64,000 bases of DNA from Clonostachys chloroleuca (Eukaryota; Ascomycota; Sordariomycetes; Hypocreales; Bionectriaceae): positions 24,552,001-24,616,000 of the forward strand of contig JBANAY010000003.1 in the NCBI GenBank assembly GCA_037952775.1. The letters are read 5' to 3'. Positions 1-11,813 of this stretch are shown piece by piece. A program made the translations under genes and the position numbers. Each line of letters starts with the position of its first letter. Within the stretch, counting starts at the first letter, position 1. The notes under the pieces are model-generated. The model had not been told where the DNA came from, did not search any database, and worked only from the letters and a program-made list of their open reading frames with translations.

Positions 1-567
1 TCCAAGCTTGGCAATGGCATGGCTCCATGTGTGCCCCCTGTCGAGCTCCAGTCGAGTTGACCCGGGGGAAGGGGGGAGGAGTCGATTTACCATCCACGCC
101 GCATGCCACTGCCATGCACCACCAGCTCTTTGTTTGTCCATTCTCGCCGCCACCTCGGCCGCTGCAGGGTCCATTTCTCTGACCGCGGCCGGGGTCGTGT
201 GAGTGATTCACCCCATCCCGGCCCCATCCCCATGGCGTCCCCATCCCATGCCCTCCCATCCCAGAGGAACTATGGGACCTACCTAGACGAGGTAGACAGA
301 TGCTGAGCTTGCTGAGTCTGGGAGGCAAGCTGCTAATTAGTTGTTCGTGAGCAGCAGCCTTGGGTCCGGCTCCTTACGTTGCATTGCCTTGCTCCTGCCC
401 AACTATTAAAACCATCGCATCTCGCCCTCCTTCCTTGCCCCGCGTTCTCGCCAGACCGTGTGTGCTTTCCTGTCTCACTTGCATTGCCCTGAGCACCTCA
501 GCTTCTCTCTTCCTCATCAACAGCATCTAAGACCTGTTGAGACATCGATCCACAGCTAACCGCCATC
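1..567. other. Intergenic; leader of the hexose transporter
   Basis: I see no gene here. The last 130 bases are rich in C and T, with a run of CTCTCTTCCTC type just before the ATG at 568, as is usual for well expressed ascomycete genes. A weak TATA-like CTATTAAAA lies near 402-411. Short open frames in this stretch have no recognisable content. Confidence 0.6.
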
Positions 568-2433
568 ATGTCTACCGACGAGAAGGGCGTCGAGACCTCC
601 TCCGCCGCAGTCACTGCGCTGCGTGCTCCCGAGAACGTGGAGACCATTGAGGCCCCCGTCACCTGGAAGGCCTACCTCATGTGCGCCTTCGCCTCCTTTG
701 GTGGTATCTTCTTCGGTTACGACTCCGGTTACATCAACGGTGTCAACGGCTCCAAGATCTTCATCGAGGCCGTCGAGGGTGTCGGTGCCACCGAGCTGGG
801 TGAGGACCACCTGACCCTCATCACCTCCATCCTCTCTGCCGGTACCTTCTTCGGTGCCATCGCTGCCGGTGATGTCTCCGACTGGATCGGCCGTAAGTGG
901 ACTGTCATCATCGGTTGTGCCATCTACATGTTTGGTGTTGTCATCCAGATGATTACCAGCCCCGATCACGCTCTCGGTCCCATTGTTGCAGGTCGTCTCA
1001 TTGCCGGTGTTGGTGTCGGTTTCGAGTCCGCCATTGTCATCCTGTACATGTCTGAGATCGTAAGTCTACCTCAATTCGACGCATCACTTTGTCCATCTGC
1101 GACAGACTCGCTGACTGAACCCCCCAGTGCCCCCGCAAGGTCCGTGGTGCCCTCGTCGCCGGTTACCAATTCTGCATTACCATCGGTATCATGCTTGCTT
1201 CCTGCGTCGTCTACGCTACCAAGGAGCGCTCCGACACTGGCGCCTACCGTATCCCCATCGCCATCCAGTTCCCCTGGGCTATCATCCTTGCTGGTGGTCT
1301 TATGATGCTCCCCGACTCTCCTCGATACTTTGTCAAGAAGGGCAAGCTCCCACAAGCCATTGACGCTCTGTCCCGTGTCCGTGGCCAGCCCGCCGACTCC
1401 GTCTACGTCCAGACCGAACTCGCTGAGATTGTCGCCAACGAGGAATACGAGCGTGCTCTTATCCCTGATACTACATGGTTCGGTAGCTGGGCCAACTGCT
1501 TCAAGGGTAGCCTCTGGGATGCCAAGTCCAACCTCCGCCGTACTATCCTCGGTACTTCTCTGCAGATGATGCAGCAATGGTGAGTGATAAATTCCCCCGC
1601 CTATGATGGCGCTGGTTGAAATGCGCTCTGTCGCAAACCAAGGGCGGTCGTCTCAAAATGCACATTGCTAACACAAACACAGGACCGGTGTCAACTTCAT
1701 CTTCTACTACTCTACCCCCTTCCTCGAGTCCACCGGTGCCATCGAGAACTCTTTCCTTATGTCCATGATCTTTACCATCATCAACGTCTTCTCTACTCCT
1801 CTCTCCTTCTGGACTGTCGAGCGATTCGGTCGCCGCACAATCTTGATCGTTGGTGCCTTCGGTATGCTTGTCTGCCAGTTCATCGTCGCTGGTGTGGGCA
1901 TGTCCGTCGGTTTCAACAAGACTCACCTCGACCCCTCTGACCCAGAAGGCAAGAAGATGCTGGCTGACAACGTCGGCGCCGTCAACGCCCAGATCGCCTT
2001 CATCGCCATCTTCATCTTCTTCTTCGCCTCCACCTGGGGACCCGGTGCGTGGATCGTCATTGGCGAGATCTTCCCTCTGCCCATCCGATCCCGTGGTGTC
2101 GCTCTCTCCACTGCCTCTAACTGGCTCTGGAACACCATCATCGCCATCATCACCCCCTACATGGTCCACACCAACAAGGGCAACATGAAGTCCTCCGTGT
2201 TCCTCGTCTGGGGTGCCCTCTGCACCAGTGCCTTCGTCTACTCGTACTTCCTCATCCCCGAGACCAAGGGTCTCACCCTCGAGCAGGTCGACAAGATGAT
2301 GGAGGAGACCACCCCCCGCACATCCGCCAAGTGGAAGCCCACCACCACCTTCGCCTCTCAGGCCGGAACCAAGGATGGTTACCTCGACCCCGCTATCGTC
2401 GAGGAGGCCGAGCGCCGTGGCTCCAAGGTTTAA
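568..2433 (+). CDS. MFS hexose transporter, three exons
   Basis: CDS join(568..1059,1128..1579,1683..2433), 564 aa. It is a plasma-membrane sugar porter of the major facilitator superfamily (HXT/RCO-3-like glucose carriers). Visible family marks in order are GYDSGYINGV in TM1 (about residue 50), DWIGRKW in the TM2-3 loop, GRLIAGVGVGFES in TM4, PDSPRYF (the PESPR motif) before the central loop, QQWTGVNFIFYYSTPF in TM7, ERFGRRT in the TM8-9 loop, and PETKGLTLEQVD after TM12. Both introns (68 and 103 nt) have GTAAGT or GTGAGT donors; the second splits the Trp codon of the QQWTGVNF motif, which fixes the junction. Codons are strongly C-ending, which suggests good expression. Substrate is inferred to be glucose or another hexose; affinity class cannot be read from sequence. 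Confidence 0.93.
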
Positions 2434-4259
2434 CTGCCTTAAATCTTTATCCATCACAAGTAGGATAAGGGTCCACGGCGGGAGAGGACCGAGCCTCGTA
2501 ATCATCCAGGAGAGCTAGATTCTCAGGAGAGGGGGAATAAACTTTTAATTAATTCTGTGAATAAGTCAGTCATTATATACCCAGACAGCTCCAGAGGAGA
2601 TGTAACAGAAATTAGGGAGAGGGAGGATCAGCTTAGAGCTTTTCACGAATGTGTCTATGTGCCTATTCCAGAGTAGAGCAATCGAATACATTTCTTCCAA
2701 CTTGATGTGTCCAGTGAAGATTACAAGTGAATGATTATACCTTGCTTCGGGGAGCTTGGTTTGAACATGTGCCATGCTCTGTCCCTGCTGACCCAGAAGA
2801 GCTTTGGTTGATTGTGAACTTTTAATCAGGTATCGGAGGATGGGCTTTCGGAAAGTGGTATCACCAGCTCATGACCTAATAATGCCTTGCGAAATGCGAG
2901 ATAAACTTCGCTCCCTAAAGGTGATGATCATCTGCACACCATACACCATGATATGAATGATGGTAAAAGACTATGACCAGAAGCCCAAATCAAGTTAAAG
3001 TTCTCTAGGTCAACAAAGTAGCAGGGGAAAAGATATGACTCTCTATGCTGAGCAAATTCTAGCCATAGATTAGATACGTGAAGCATGCATGCTTTGATGG
3101 CTTGTAACATGGCCAACTTCCTAAGGAGAGGGATTCCAAACCATTTCAAGGACGTTTTAAAAAATCACGAGTATGATATTCTCCAACACATAGAGTTGAT
3201 TATCATAAGCTAATGTCTATAATATAGCTGCCAATCTGTTTATCTGTAAATAATATGACTATTGTCTGGTTGATCATCACCAACCAGTCTCCACCTCTTC
3301 TCCATAGATGACACTGCTGAGTGTCATAGAAGCCCCATTATCATATCGATTGCTATACTGATGGTTAGTACAAAGTGGTGCCATCCATGGAAAATCAAAA
3401 ATGTATAGTGCTACGCAACGTACATGTCAAGAGAGAAGCCCCTCTTCGCTGAGAGTCGAAAGGTCCGGGTATAACGTTCGTACGTCCACCGAAAATCCAT
3501 CTGCTGTGACAAGTCTTCGAGTAGTCTCCTCACGTTCTGCTCCCCAAATATGTCTGCCTCGATGAGGATGTTGTGCCGGTAATGAGATTGAGGCATATTG
3601 CAGGTTGAGTCTGTTGTCTAGCAGATTTTGTGATTTCGGGATTTGTGTTTTTTTTTTTTTTTTTTTTTTTTCAACAAAAAGAAGGATATCCAGCATCATC
3701 AATTCACTTGAAAGCCGATGTGTTCAATCCGCTTGTTTCAAGGAGAGACAAAGCTGTGAAGGGAAACTGGTACAGACTAACTTGTCCGAGCTCACAACAA
3801 TGAATGGAGAAGATTCAGCCTTTGTCAGATTCCTAAACAAATGGCTTGTGACAAGGTGACAACGGGTGATCCCTAAAATGAAGAATCAGGACACTTGAAC
3901 CTAAAAACAGCATGTTGTGATGGAGAATATTCGTCTGTTCCCAATGTGCTGGGTTGAAGCTTACTTTTATTTTAGGATACCATGTCACTTGGCTTTGGCC
4001 TTGAAGCTATGTTTGATATATCTGGACAAAAAGTAGAAGGCACAAAGTGTAGTAAATTAAAAGTCGTGACTTTAATCAATCATCAATCCCATTACAGGTG
4101 AATAAAAAGCCTTCATCTTACCCGAGCCCTTTCTTTACGAAAATAGCCACATCTACAATTTGGTCTCACTCATTCTCACTTTATGCTTCTTCTTTATCAA
4201 GTATCAAGTTTGAGCATCGTATCGTAATTATATTTTTAAGTATATTCTATCTAAAACCA
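2434..4259. other. Intergenic, 1.8 kb
   Basis: I see no supportable gene. The stretch is moderately AT-rich and holds a pure T tract of 24 bases at 3648-3671. It contains the 3' flanks of two convergent genes (transporter on plus, surface protein on minus). Confidence 0.6.
3648..3671. repeat. Poly(dT) homopolymer, 24 bases
   Basis: An uninterrupted run of 24 T. Its length is a likely site of assembly or replication slippage error. Confidence 0.9.
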
Positions 4260-5972
4260 CTAATCCAGCCTCGGGGCCGGGCTGGGAACCGCCTTTCTAG
4301 TAACCGCGGGTGGTGGACTGGCAGCCGGCTGGGCAGCCTCCATCTCGTGCACCCTCTCCGCAGACGCGGGCGGCGGCCCCGGCGGCGGCGGTACCTCAGC
4401 AGCTGAATCTGACGGTAGTTGCAGCGCCGGTAGCTGGGGTGCCACTGCGGCCACAACGGGCGGCGGGGATGGTGGTGGAATCTCGTGTGCCGGCTCGGGT
4501 GACTGGCTGGGGATTACCTCAGGTTCAGGCTCGGGGTCCTTTGGAAGGTAGGCGGCGCCGTATGCGGAGCCGTATGCAGCGGGCGGGTTGAAGACAGACT
4601 GGCTGGCTACAGAGCCCCTGTTCAGAGTGTCCCCTGACATGGAGGCCGTCGGCGTGTTGCCCGGCCATGGCTGGTACTGCCTGTCGCTGCTGCTAGTGTC
4701 GTAGCTGCTCATGCGCTTCTGGTACGGGACACCGCCGGCGGCAGCCAGCGAGGGGGGGACGGGGAAGTTCATGGGACCCTGCTGGCTCGACCTCACGAAG
4801 CTCTCGGGGGAGACGCTCCGGTAGGACTGGGATACCTGGCGGCTGGCGGCGGGCACGGCTGCGGCGGCGGGGGCGGCGACGAGTGGCATGTAGGCGGACT
4901 GCTGCATGGGGGCTGAGGAGCCGCCGCCGGCCCCGTCAAGGGGTCCGCGGAAGGCCATGACGGGGTCCTCCTCGGCGCTCAGGTCCCGGGCAAAGGGGCT
5001 CTTGATCTTGCCGGACCTGATGAGCCAGAAGATGAGGACGGCGAGCAGGGCGAGACCGACGAGCGAGCCGACGATGGCGCCGGCGATGGTGCCGGGGGCC
5101 GCACCGCCCGACTTGCTGCTGTCGCTGCTGTTGCTGCCGTCGGAGCCTGCGAGGGCCGTGGCGGTGCAGAAGGAGGTCCTGGAGGCCTGGATGTTGGCTG
5201 AGGACGAGTAGTAGCTCTGGGCGTTGCTTGGCATGGACTTGTACCAGTCCGGGGTGGTGTAGTAGGATGTGTACTGGGTTGCGAGGAAGCAGGCGGACTC
5301 CGGGTCGGTCTGGGCCGCAGAGGGCACAGCAGTCCGGATGATCTGGGCGATGGAATCCGATAGCGTGGTTGAGCTGTCGCCGTCGGTCGCTGTCGATGCA
5401 GTGGTGCTGTCTGTTGATGATGCGGTGGTAGACTCTTCAGACGAGGTAGAGCTAGCGGTGGTGCTCTCCTCTTTGGAAGATGAGGAAGAGGACGAGGTTT
5501 CTTTCGAGCTAGTGCTTGAGGATTTGCTTGAGGTTGTTGAACTCGAAGTCGGCTTTGACGACGTAGTGCTGGTCGATGTGGGCTTGGAGGAAGTCGAGGT
5601 CGTCGAGCTCGAGGTAGGCTTGGCTGATGAGGAAGACTTGGAAGAGGTGGTGCTAGTCGTCTTGGAGCTTGAGGTCGCCCTACAACGTGTTCCCATGCAT
5701 TCGGTGCCCTCGTCGCAGTATGATTTGCCATTACAGCACTCTGCGTTTTCTGGCATGCAACCAGTACCACACGGCGCCTGGTCGTCCTTACAGCTGGATT
5801 GGCGCAGGTGCAAGAGCGAGTCGAAAATACCGTCAAGGGCATTTCTCGGATACTCGCGGATCTCGTGGCTGTCATAGAGAGCGTTGGCATTCGTGTAGGT
5901 CAGGAAGTCGTCTGGGGCGGCTGTCACGACGGGGGCAACCCCATCCTGAGAGGTGGATAGCTTCATCTTCAA
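4260..5972 (-). CDS. Mid2/WSC-like single-pass cell-surface protein
   Basis: Single open frame, 570 aa. The layout resembles fungal cell-wall stress sensors. An N-terminal region with a cysteine-rich block (CKDDQAPCGTGC...CCNGKSYC...C, about residues 60-95) is followed by a long Ser/Thr/Lys-rich stalk (about 97-205). Then come a second ectodomain segment, one transmembrane helix (IAGAIVGSLVGLALLAVLIF, about 295-315) with basic residues after it, and a proline-rich cytoplasmic tail. The cysteine block and the probably O-mannosylated stalk imply an extracellular N-terminus, yet the first 20 residues are polar and no signal peptide is visible. Either a short upstream exon is missing or export relies on the internal helix. 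I found no good signal-peptide exon in the 100 bases upstream. Sensor role is inferred from architecture only. Confidence 0.75.
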   Translation of the reverse strand: MKMKLSTSQDGVAPVVTAAPDDFLTYTNANALYDSHEIREYPRNALDGIFDSLLHLRQSSCKDDQAPCGTGCMPENAECCNGKSYCDEGTECMGTRCRATSSSKTTSTTSSKSSSSAKPTSSSTTSTSSKPTSTSTTSSKPTSSSTTSSKSSSTSSKETSSSSSSSKEESTTASSTSSEESTTASSTDSTTASTATDGDSSTTLSDSIAQIIRTAVPSAAQTDPESACFLATQYTSYYTTPDWYKSMPSNAQSYYSSSANIQASRTSFCTATALAGSDGSNSSDSSKSGGAAPGTIAGAIVGSLVGLALLAVLIFWLIRSGKIKSPFARDLSAEEDPVMAFRGPLDGAGGGSSAPMQQSAYMPLVAAPAAAAVPAASRQVSQSYRSVSPESFVRSSQQGPMNFPVPPSLAAAGGVPYQKRMSSYDTSSSDRQYQPWPGNTPTASMSGDTLNRGSVASQSVFNPPAAYGSAYGAAYLPKDPEPEPEVIPSQSPEPAHEIPPPSPPPVVAAVAPQLPALQLPSDSAAEVPPPPGPPPASAERVHEMEAAQPAASPPPAVTRKAVPSPAPRLD

Positions 5973-8355
5973 CGTATTACAGACCGAATCGAAATAACAA
6001 ATCGATGGCGAGAAAACAATTAATAGGAATAAGATGACATTAGGCGAGGAAGTCTTGGTAGAGGCTTCACTTCACCAGTGTTGCCTGGCCCAGTACGAGG
6101 CTGCGTCGATCGTCAGAGGAGCAAACAGAGAAAGAGGGTCGGCAGGATCAGTCGACCGGCTGGGCGGGAACTAATATGTGAAGCGGGATTAACAACCTGG
6201 AAAGGCAGTAATTTATTCGACGAAAGCGCAATGTTAGAGTGTCTATTAATATCTTTCAGCCCAATCGGCATGTGGCCTCCATCTGAAACGTCCCCATCAC
6301 AATCCTGGTGGACCATGGCAACGGTCCAACCAGAGTAGCAGCTACTCAATTTGCCTAGTGCCATGCTTAGACAAGATTGAGCTGGAGGGCTAATTAATCT
6401 AATAGTGATATTGAGGGAAAAAAGAGCTCGATTTGAAAGCAAGGGGGGAGCACACGAGGTGGGAAATGGGTGAGGCGAGAGACTGGGACAGCGAGCCTTG
6501 ACCGAGTCCCCAGCAACCGGATATTACCAAATGGGACTTTGGACCCAGGCCGGGCATTTTGCACATACCAACAGTGAGCAATTCCCATGTCCAAAAACCA
6601 GTGCTGACCAATGGTGGGCCGGCTGAAATGGAAGGATGCCTGTGCTGTTGCTTCTGCACGGCCAGCAGAACCAACATGTTAAGCAAACCTGGCTGCCTAT
6701 CGTGCGCCATCCAAGAAGAGTAATTGATCAAGGCCGGGCTTACGGGTCGTCTGGACCTGGCCACAGAAGCGGCCGCGAGCAGATGCTTCGCCTCAGACCA
6801 AAGTCCCATCCAGCCAGCGCAGAATGTCTCATTCACAAGCTAAGGGTTTGCCAAGATGCAAACGCCGCGCCGCGGGAGACGAAATTCAAGAAGAGGAGCT
6901 CCTAGCGGGCTTGACTGCTGATCGACATGGGTAGAGGAGATGAAATATTTCTCGTCCGATCCTGGCAATCTTATTTCCTGCCGGCCCCTCGCTTGGCGCA
7001 TTACTATGACTCTCCAGCCCATCAGTCTAGTCCCAATTGCGATGTCACGCCACCATCACTGTGGCGGTCTGCTTGTGATTATGTTAGTGCCGTGTGCTAT
7101 AACCATTGGCAAGATTTACCTGTGAGTAAGCAGCTGGCTGACTCCATGAAGTGAGTTAAAGCATATCGCACTGAGACCCGACCTTTATTCGGTGACTATT
7201 CGCACAGGCGACTTCATAAGGCTATATTCTACGACCGAGATGAGCTCAGAGGTCTCGTCTCACCTTTCCCCGCAATCACGGTGTGCATACATCCCCAGCT
7301 GATTCCAATCCTCATCACGCGTGTCGCAGATCATTGCTTGCATGGATTTCACCCTTGCGTGGCTACCCTATAGCATAAGGAATTCTACTATGAGATGATA
7401 ATTCAATTGAAATATCATTTATCTGAAGGCGACCAAGGAAGGAAGAGATTTTGATTTTTTTTCTTCGTTCTAATCTAACTATAATCTCTCATTTAATGAA
7501 AAATAAAGGACACTCTCAACTCTGGATGTGTTGAAGTCTAAACACACATGTAAGCATGTAAGTATGATAACGTTGAACTCGTGCACTCCCTCATCACACT
7601 TTGCCGATTTCACCATCTTGTATAGTAGCTAGGTAAGCTTTAATGCTCTTTTCCAAGAACTCATGTTCAAAATGTGTCGAAAGGGGAATCCCAGAGCTGT
7701 AGCGGCCATTCATCGAACCTAAAAGAACGAGCTTGTAGTCGTATTGGGAGAGCGGTCGTTGATTGATTTTTTGTGTGATTGGACATGGGGTATGATTTCG
7801 GCAGCCTCCCAAGAATAACAACACCGAAATGAGAAAGAAGCGTTCTATGTAGGGATGTATAATGGCCCCCATGTTTTTCATTTAAAAATTATCTGCGTCA
7901 TGGGATACGGATAAACCACAGATCCAGTGATGATCTGACCAGTACGTTAGCAAGCTAATTGGTCTGCATTCGGGAGGTACGCATCAATGCTTGTCAACCT
8001 CTTAACTTGTGGAAGCGATTAGTATCAGTTTGCAGCAAGCGACTTGTTTATTTCTGGACCCATGGCTCACCGTATAACATTAGAGAAACACACACAGATT
8101 AGGTACATATATCCAGTGAACGTTTCGTAAAAGCCACCTGGTTCTTCTACGGTATTTCGATTGACGTAAGGATAAACCCGTGCATTTCTGGGTGTTGCCA
8201 TGTATATTGCATGCCATTTGAGATGCATCCTTAATACGAAATCGATCTAGACAGCCATTTTAAAGTGGCGGTACCTGCATAAAGAAGATAGCTAAGATGG
8301 AGTGTTCAGGGCAGGGTGAGATGTGCCATGGGGCCAGATGTTAATTGTACAACGT

Positions 8356-8382
8356 GAAAAGAAAGAAAGAAAGAAAGAAAGA
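8356..8382. repeat. (GAAA)n microsatellite
   Basis: About six consecutive GAAA units in non-coding DNA. No function is suggested. Confidence 0.85.
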
Positions 8383-8683
8383 TCAATTAGAGTGTCCAAG
8401 TATCTAGATACTGGTAGACAGCGCAGATCTCACAATGTCCTCCACCGCTTGCCTGTGATCTTGACCCTGTCCCTCCTGATCCTGTCCCGGGGAAATCAAT
8501 CCTCCCTCCCGATGCTGCGTCCGTGCATCCAATATCTCAAGTGTTGGACTACAAAAATCATCAATGTTTGACCCATTGATTTAGTCAGCACCAATAAGGG
8601 TCAGGCTCACCGTTAAAGTCTTGGCTTTCGCTCACCGGAACACTCAGGGTGCGTGACTCCGGCTGCGGCAATTTTCCGCCAGG

Positions 8684-8702
8684 TTATCAGATCATCTGAT
8701 AA
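8684..8702. promoter_or_regulatory. Palindromic iron-GATA-factor site upstream of ferric reductase
   Basis: The 19 bases read TTATCAGAT-C-ATCTGATAA, two perfect inverted copies of ATCTGATAA with a one-base spacer, 352 bp before the ferric reductase ATG. ATCWGATAA is the established consensus for the fungal iron-responsive GATA repressors (SreA, SRE, Urbs1, Sre1), which shut off iron uptake genes when iron is plentiful. Position and target gene agree with that role, so I infer SreA-type repression of the reductase. Confidence 0.7.
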
Positions 8703-9053
8703 GATTTGGAGAGCTCGGAATGGGCAAATAAGTGGACATTTTTACTCAAACTGCCACACAAATCCTTTCCTTCATAAGTAGACGAGATGGACTAAGTTGT
8801 AGCGTCACGCTACTCTTCCGTCTCCTCTCCCATCCTGGGCTGGATCGCGAGAAGTGATTGCTTCCTCTTGCTCTTCTGTTCGCTCCTCCTCCTTCTGCTC
8901 GGCTTCACCGTCTCGACTCTCTGTTCTTCTGCATCTTCAATGCCACGGACCGCGTGTGGCTGCGCGACTAATGTCTCGACCCGCCGCTAAGCCGACGCAA
9001 CACCAATCTTATCGATCTACCCTAGATACCCCGGACACGCTTCCTCCCCCGCC

Positions 9054-11813
9054 ATGAAGTTACGAAAACAAACACATCAGAGCCTCTGGCCGTCGTTCAG
9101 GCCGCCCCCCAGTTTCCGAACATGGCTGGCAATCTCCTCAATTCTCGTAATCGCACTCTTCTCCTCGCCCGCCGATGCCGCCCTACCCACCGCGCCCGCC
9201 GACCGGCCGAATAATCCGAGATGCGCCCAGGCATGCATGGCCACCATGCGAATGGTCCAGTTTACCGACGAGGACCCCTCATTAGGGTTCCAGGGCCGGG
9301 TGTGTGGTGGCAGCAGGCTGAGGACCTCGTATTATCTATGCATGCGGACATACTGCACGCCGAGCGAGGGGGACGAAGCTGCCGACGAGGTGAAGAAGAC
9401 GTGCCGGGAGGTGCTGGCGGGCGAAGAGGTCCCTGGGATGGAGAGCGTGGCCGGCTATACGGACGAGGAGGTAGAGAACGTGCCCAAATTTGGGAGGACG
9501 GGGTTTGAGGGAGCAGAAGGCAAGCTGAACATAGTTGTGGTGCCTGACACGACCTTCTTCGGGTTGTGGTTTGATACGCTGGTGGGTGATGTCTTTCTTC
9601 TGCGAAGAAGCTGGCTTGCTGAGATTCTGTGCTATAGGAGGCGTCGCATTATATCAACGGGAATCACCATGCGTATGGGTAGGTCACTCCCTTTCTTTCC
9701 TCCTTCCCGTCCACACTTCTGGAGACTGACTTTGGATGAACAGCTGGGCCATGGGGTTCTTCTGGGCCGGCGTCGTGGCTGTCGGGATGATCAACAAAGC
9801 CATCGGCCTATGCATGAAGTCTGACAGGTTCAGCATGCCTGCCGAGTCGGCGCCGTGGCGCTTGGTGAAGCGAACTATTGGACTTCCTGCGACCTTTGGC
9901 GTCCGGCATGCACAAAGCTACGGCATCTGGGCAACTGTGCCGCCGCGTATCGAGTCCATCACGATAGCTCTCTTTGTTTTACTAAACATCGTCCTCAGTG
10001 TTATTGGTTATACCTTCTTCCCTGGGAATATGTAGTATGTCGCACTCTTTCCCTATCTACTTCTGCATCGGCATCGCCTGGACCTGACGGCTAACCAAGG
10101 GAATAGCTATCCAAAGGTCAGAGATCAGGTGCTGAGATGGGTAGCCGACCGTACGGGAATCATCTCGTTTGCCAACTTCCCGCTCATTTGGCTTTTCGGG
10201 ATGCGGAATAATCTCGTCCTCTGGCTCACGGGATGGGACTTTGCGACCTTTAACAACTTCCATCGATGGGTCGCGCGTGTGGCGACCGTGCAGGCCATCA
10301 TCCACTCGATCCTTTACACTATGCTCATCTTTTACAGTATGACTCTAACCTCCAAGAGTTTACTGGCCCATCTGCTGACCATCTATTTACTAGCTGGAGG
10401 ATGGCGATACTTCCTCGCTTGGTGGACACAATTGTTTTGGTGGACTGGTGAAATCGTAAGATCTCTTTCCCTGTGCCATATGATTGTGTTCTATGTCTAT
10501 GTACTAATCGATATCGCCATTCAGGCCACTGTAGCCTTGAGTGCCCTGATGGGTTTCTCGTTTTACTGGCTGCGTAGGAAGCAGTACGAGTTCTTCTTGT
10601 TCATGCATATTGTTCTCTCTATCGTGGTGCTGGTCACCATGCTTGGGTAAGGAGATACCTCGTCCCCTCTTATGTGATACCATAATGGCCACTCGGCAAG
10701 CTGACATGCCCGCCTACGATATATAGTCACGTATCAATCTTCGAAGGGGAATACGATGCCCTGGTATGGGTCCCAGTGATCATTTGGGTCCTCGATCGCG
10801 TGATGCGAACAGGTCGCATCCTGGTCTTCAACGCCCGATTCTGGAATACCCGTGCCCAAGCCACATTCAACGACGTCACCAACATGGTCAGGCTCGAGGT
10901 GCCATGCTCTACGAGCGCCTACAAGGCGAAGCCAGGCACATATTACTTTCTCATGGTGCTGAACAGCTATCAGTTCTGGGAGAGCCACCCGTTTACCGTG
11001 GCGACGACAACATCACACGACGGAGGCGAGAAGGACAACGATAACATGGGAGAGGGAGCGCCGCTCCTCGAGAATAGCGACGAGTCTCCCGACGCCCCCA
11101 ACACCCCATTAGCTACGGGGACCATGACGCCCAGTATTTCAGCAACGGGGGACACCATGACGTTCCTCATTAGACCGTACGACAGCTTCACGGGACGACT
11201 ACGGGATGCTGCGGCTGCGGCATGGCCCAAGCCCGCGACCATCCGCGTGGCAGTTGAGGGCCCGTACGGACACACCCAGCCCCTCCATCGCTTCGACCAT
11301 GTATTGTTCATCGTGGGTGGCAGCGGGATAGTGGTGCCGCTTTCGTATCTGCGTCGACTGAGGGAGGAGACGCCGCGGCCGAAGACTGTGCACATCCACT
11401 GGACGGTGAGGGAGCCGGCGCTCGCAGAGGAAGTGCTGCGTCGGGACTTTGCAGAGGCGCTCGGCGGGGAGGGAGACGAGCTGAGGCTGGACGTGTATCT
11501 GACGTCGAGCGGCGCGAACGAGGTGCAGACGCTCATGGGCGGCCGCTCGGCTGGCCTCAGTCGTCGCGCGGTTGCCGGACGAGCTGAGGAGGAGGCTGAA
11601 GACAAGGTGGTGCAGTACCATCACGGGCGAGTCGATGTGCGCAGGGTGCTGGTGGGGGAATGCGAGAATGCGACGGGCAGCAGCTTGGCGGTCATTTCGT
11701 GTGGCCCGAGCGCGATGCAGGACGGAGCCAGACAGGCGGTGGTCCAGGCCATGGGTGTACCGGCTAACAGCTCGCTGCGGATCGAGTACTTTGAGGAGAG
11801 CTTCACGTGGTGA
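9054..11813 (+). CDS. Ferric-chelate reductase, FRE family, seven exons
   Basis: CDS join(9054..9581,9638..9678,9744..10034,10107..10336,10394..10455,10525..10646,10727..11813), 786 aa. It is a plasma-membrane NADPH-dependent metalloreductase that reduces extracellular Fe(III) for uptake. A signal peptide or signal anchor covers about residues 20-42. Next is an ectodomain with conserved cysteines (CAQAC...C...C..TYC...C), then the ferric-reductase transmembrane domain with two bis-heme histidine pairs, His339/His353 and His412/His426, each 14 apart. The FAD motif HPFTVA, NADPH motifs GPYG and GGSG, and the C-terminal CGPSAM and EESFTW follow. The acidic insert after HPFT is common in this family. 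The fourth intron (57 nt) is a multiple of three without a stop, so an intron-retaining form would stay in frame. Upstream lies the iron-GATA palindrome at 8684. Confidence 0.92.

Larger units (their letters stand above)
5973..9053. other. Intergenic, 3.1 kb
   Basis: I see no gene I can support. Open frames at 6399-6836 and 7594-7881 (minus strand) have no recognisable motif. The right part is the promoter region of the ferric reductase and holds a GAAA microsatellite and a palindromic GATA-factor site, listed separately. Confidence 0.55.

Noticed and set aside
1543..2505. 320-codon minus-strand frame opposite the hexose transporter
   Set aside because: Asp/Gly/Glu-rich shadow of C-ending codons; no motif.
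4979..5890. 303-codon minus-strand frame overlapping the surface-protein gene in another frame
   Set aside because: Pro/Arg/Ala-rich shadow of the Ser/Thr-rich stalk; the 570-aa frame has a TM helix and Cys block.
6399..6836. 145-codon minus-strand frame
   Set aside because: No signal, domain or codon bias; overlaps another frame on the plus strand.
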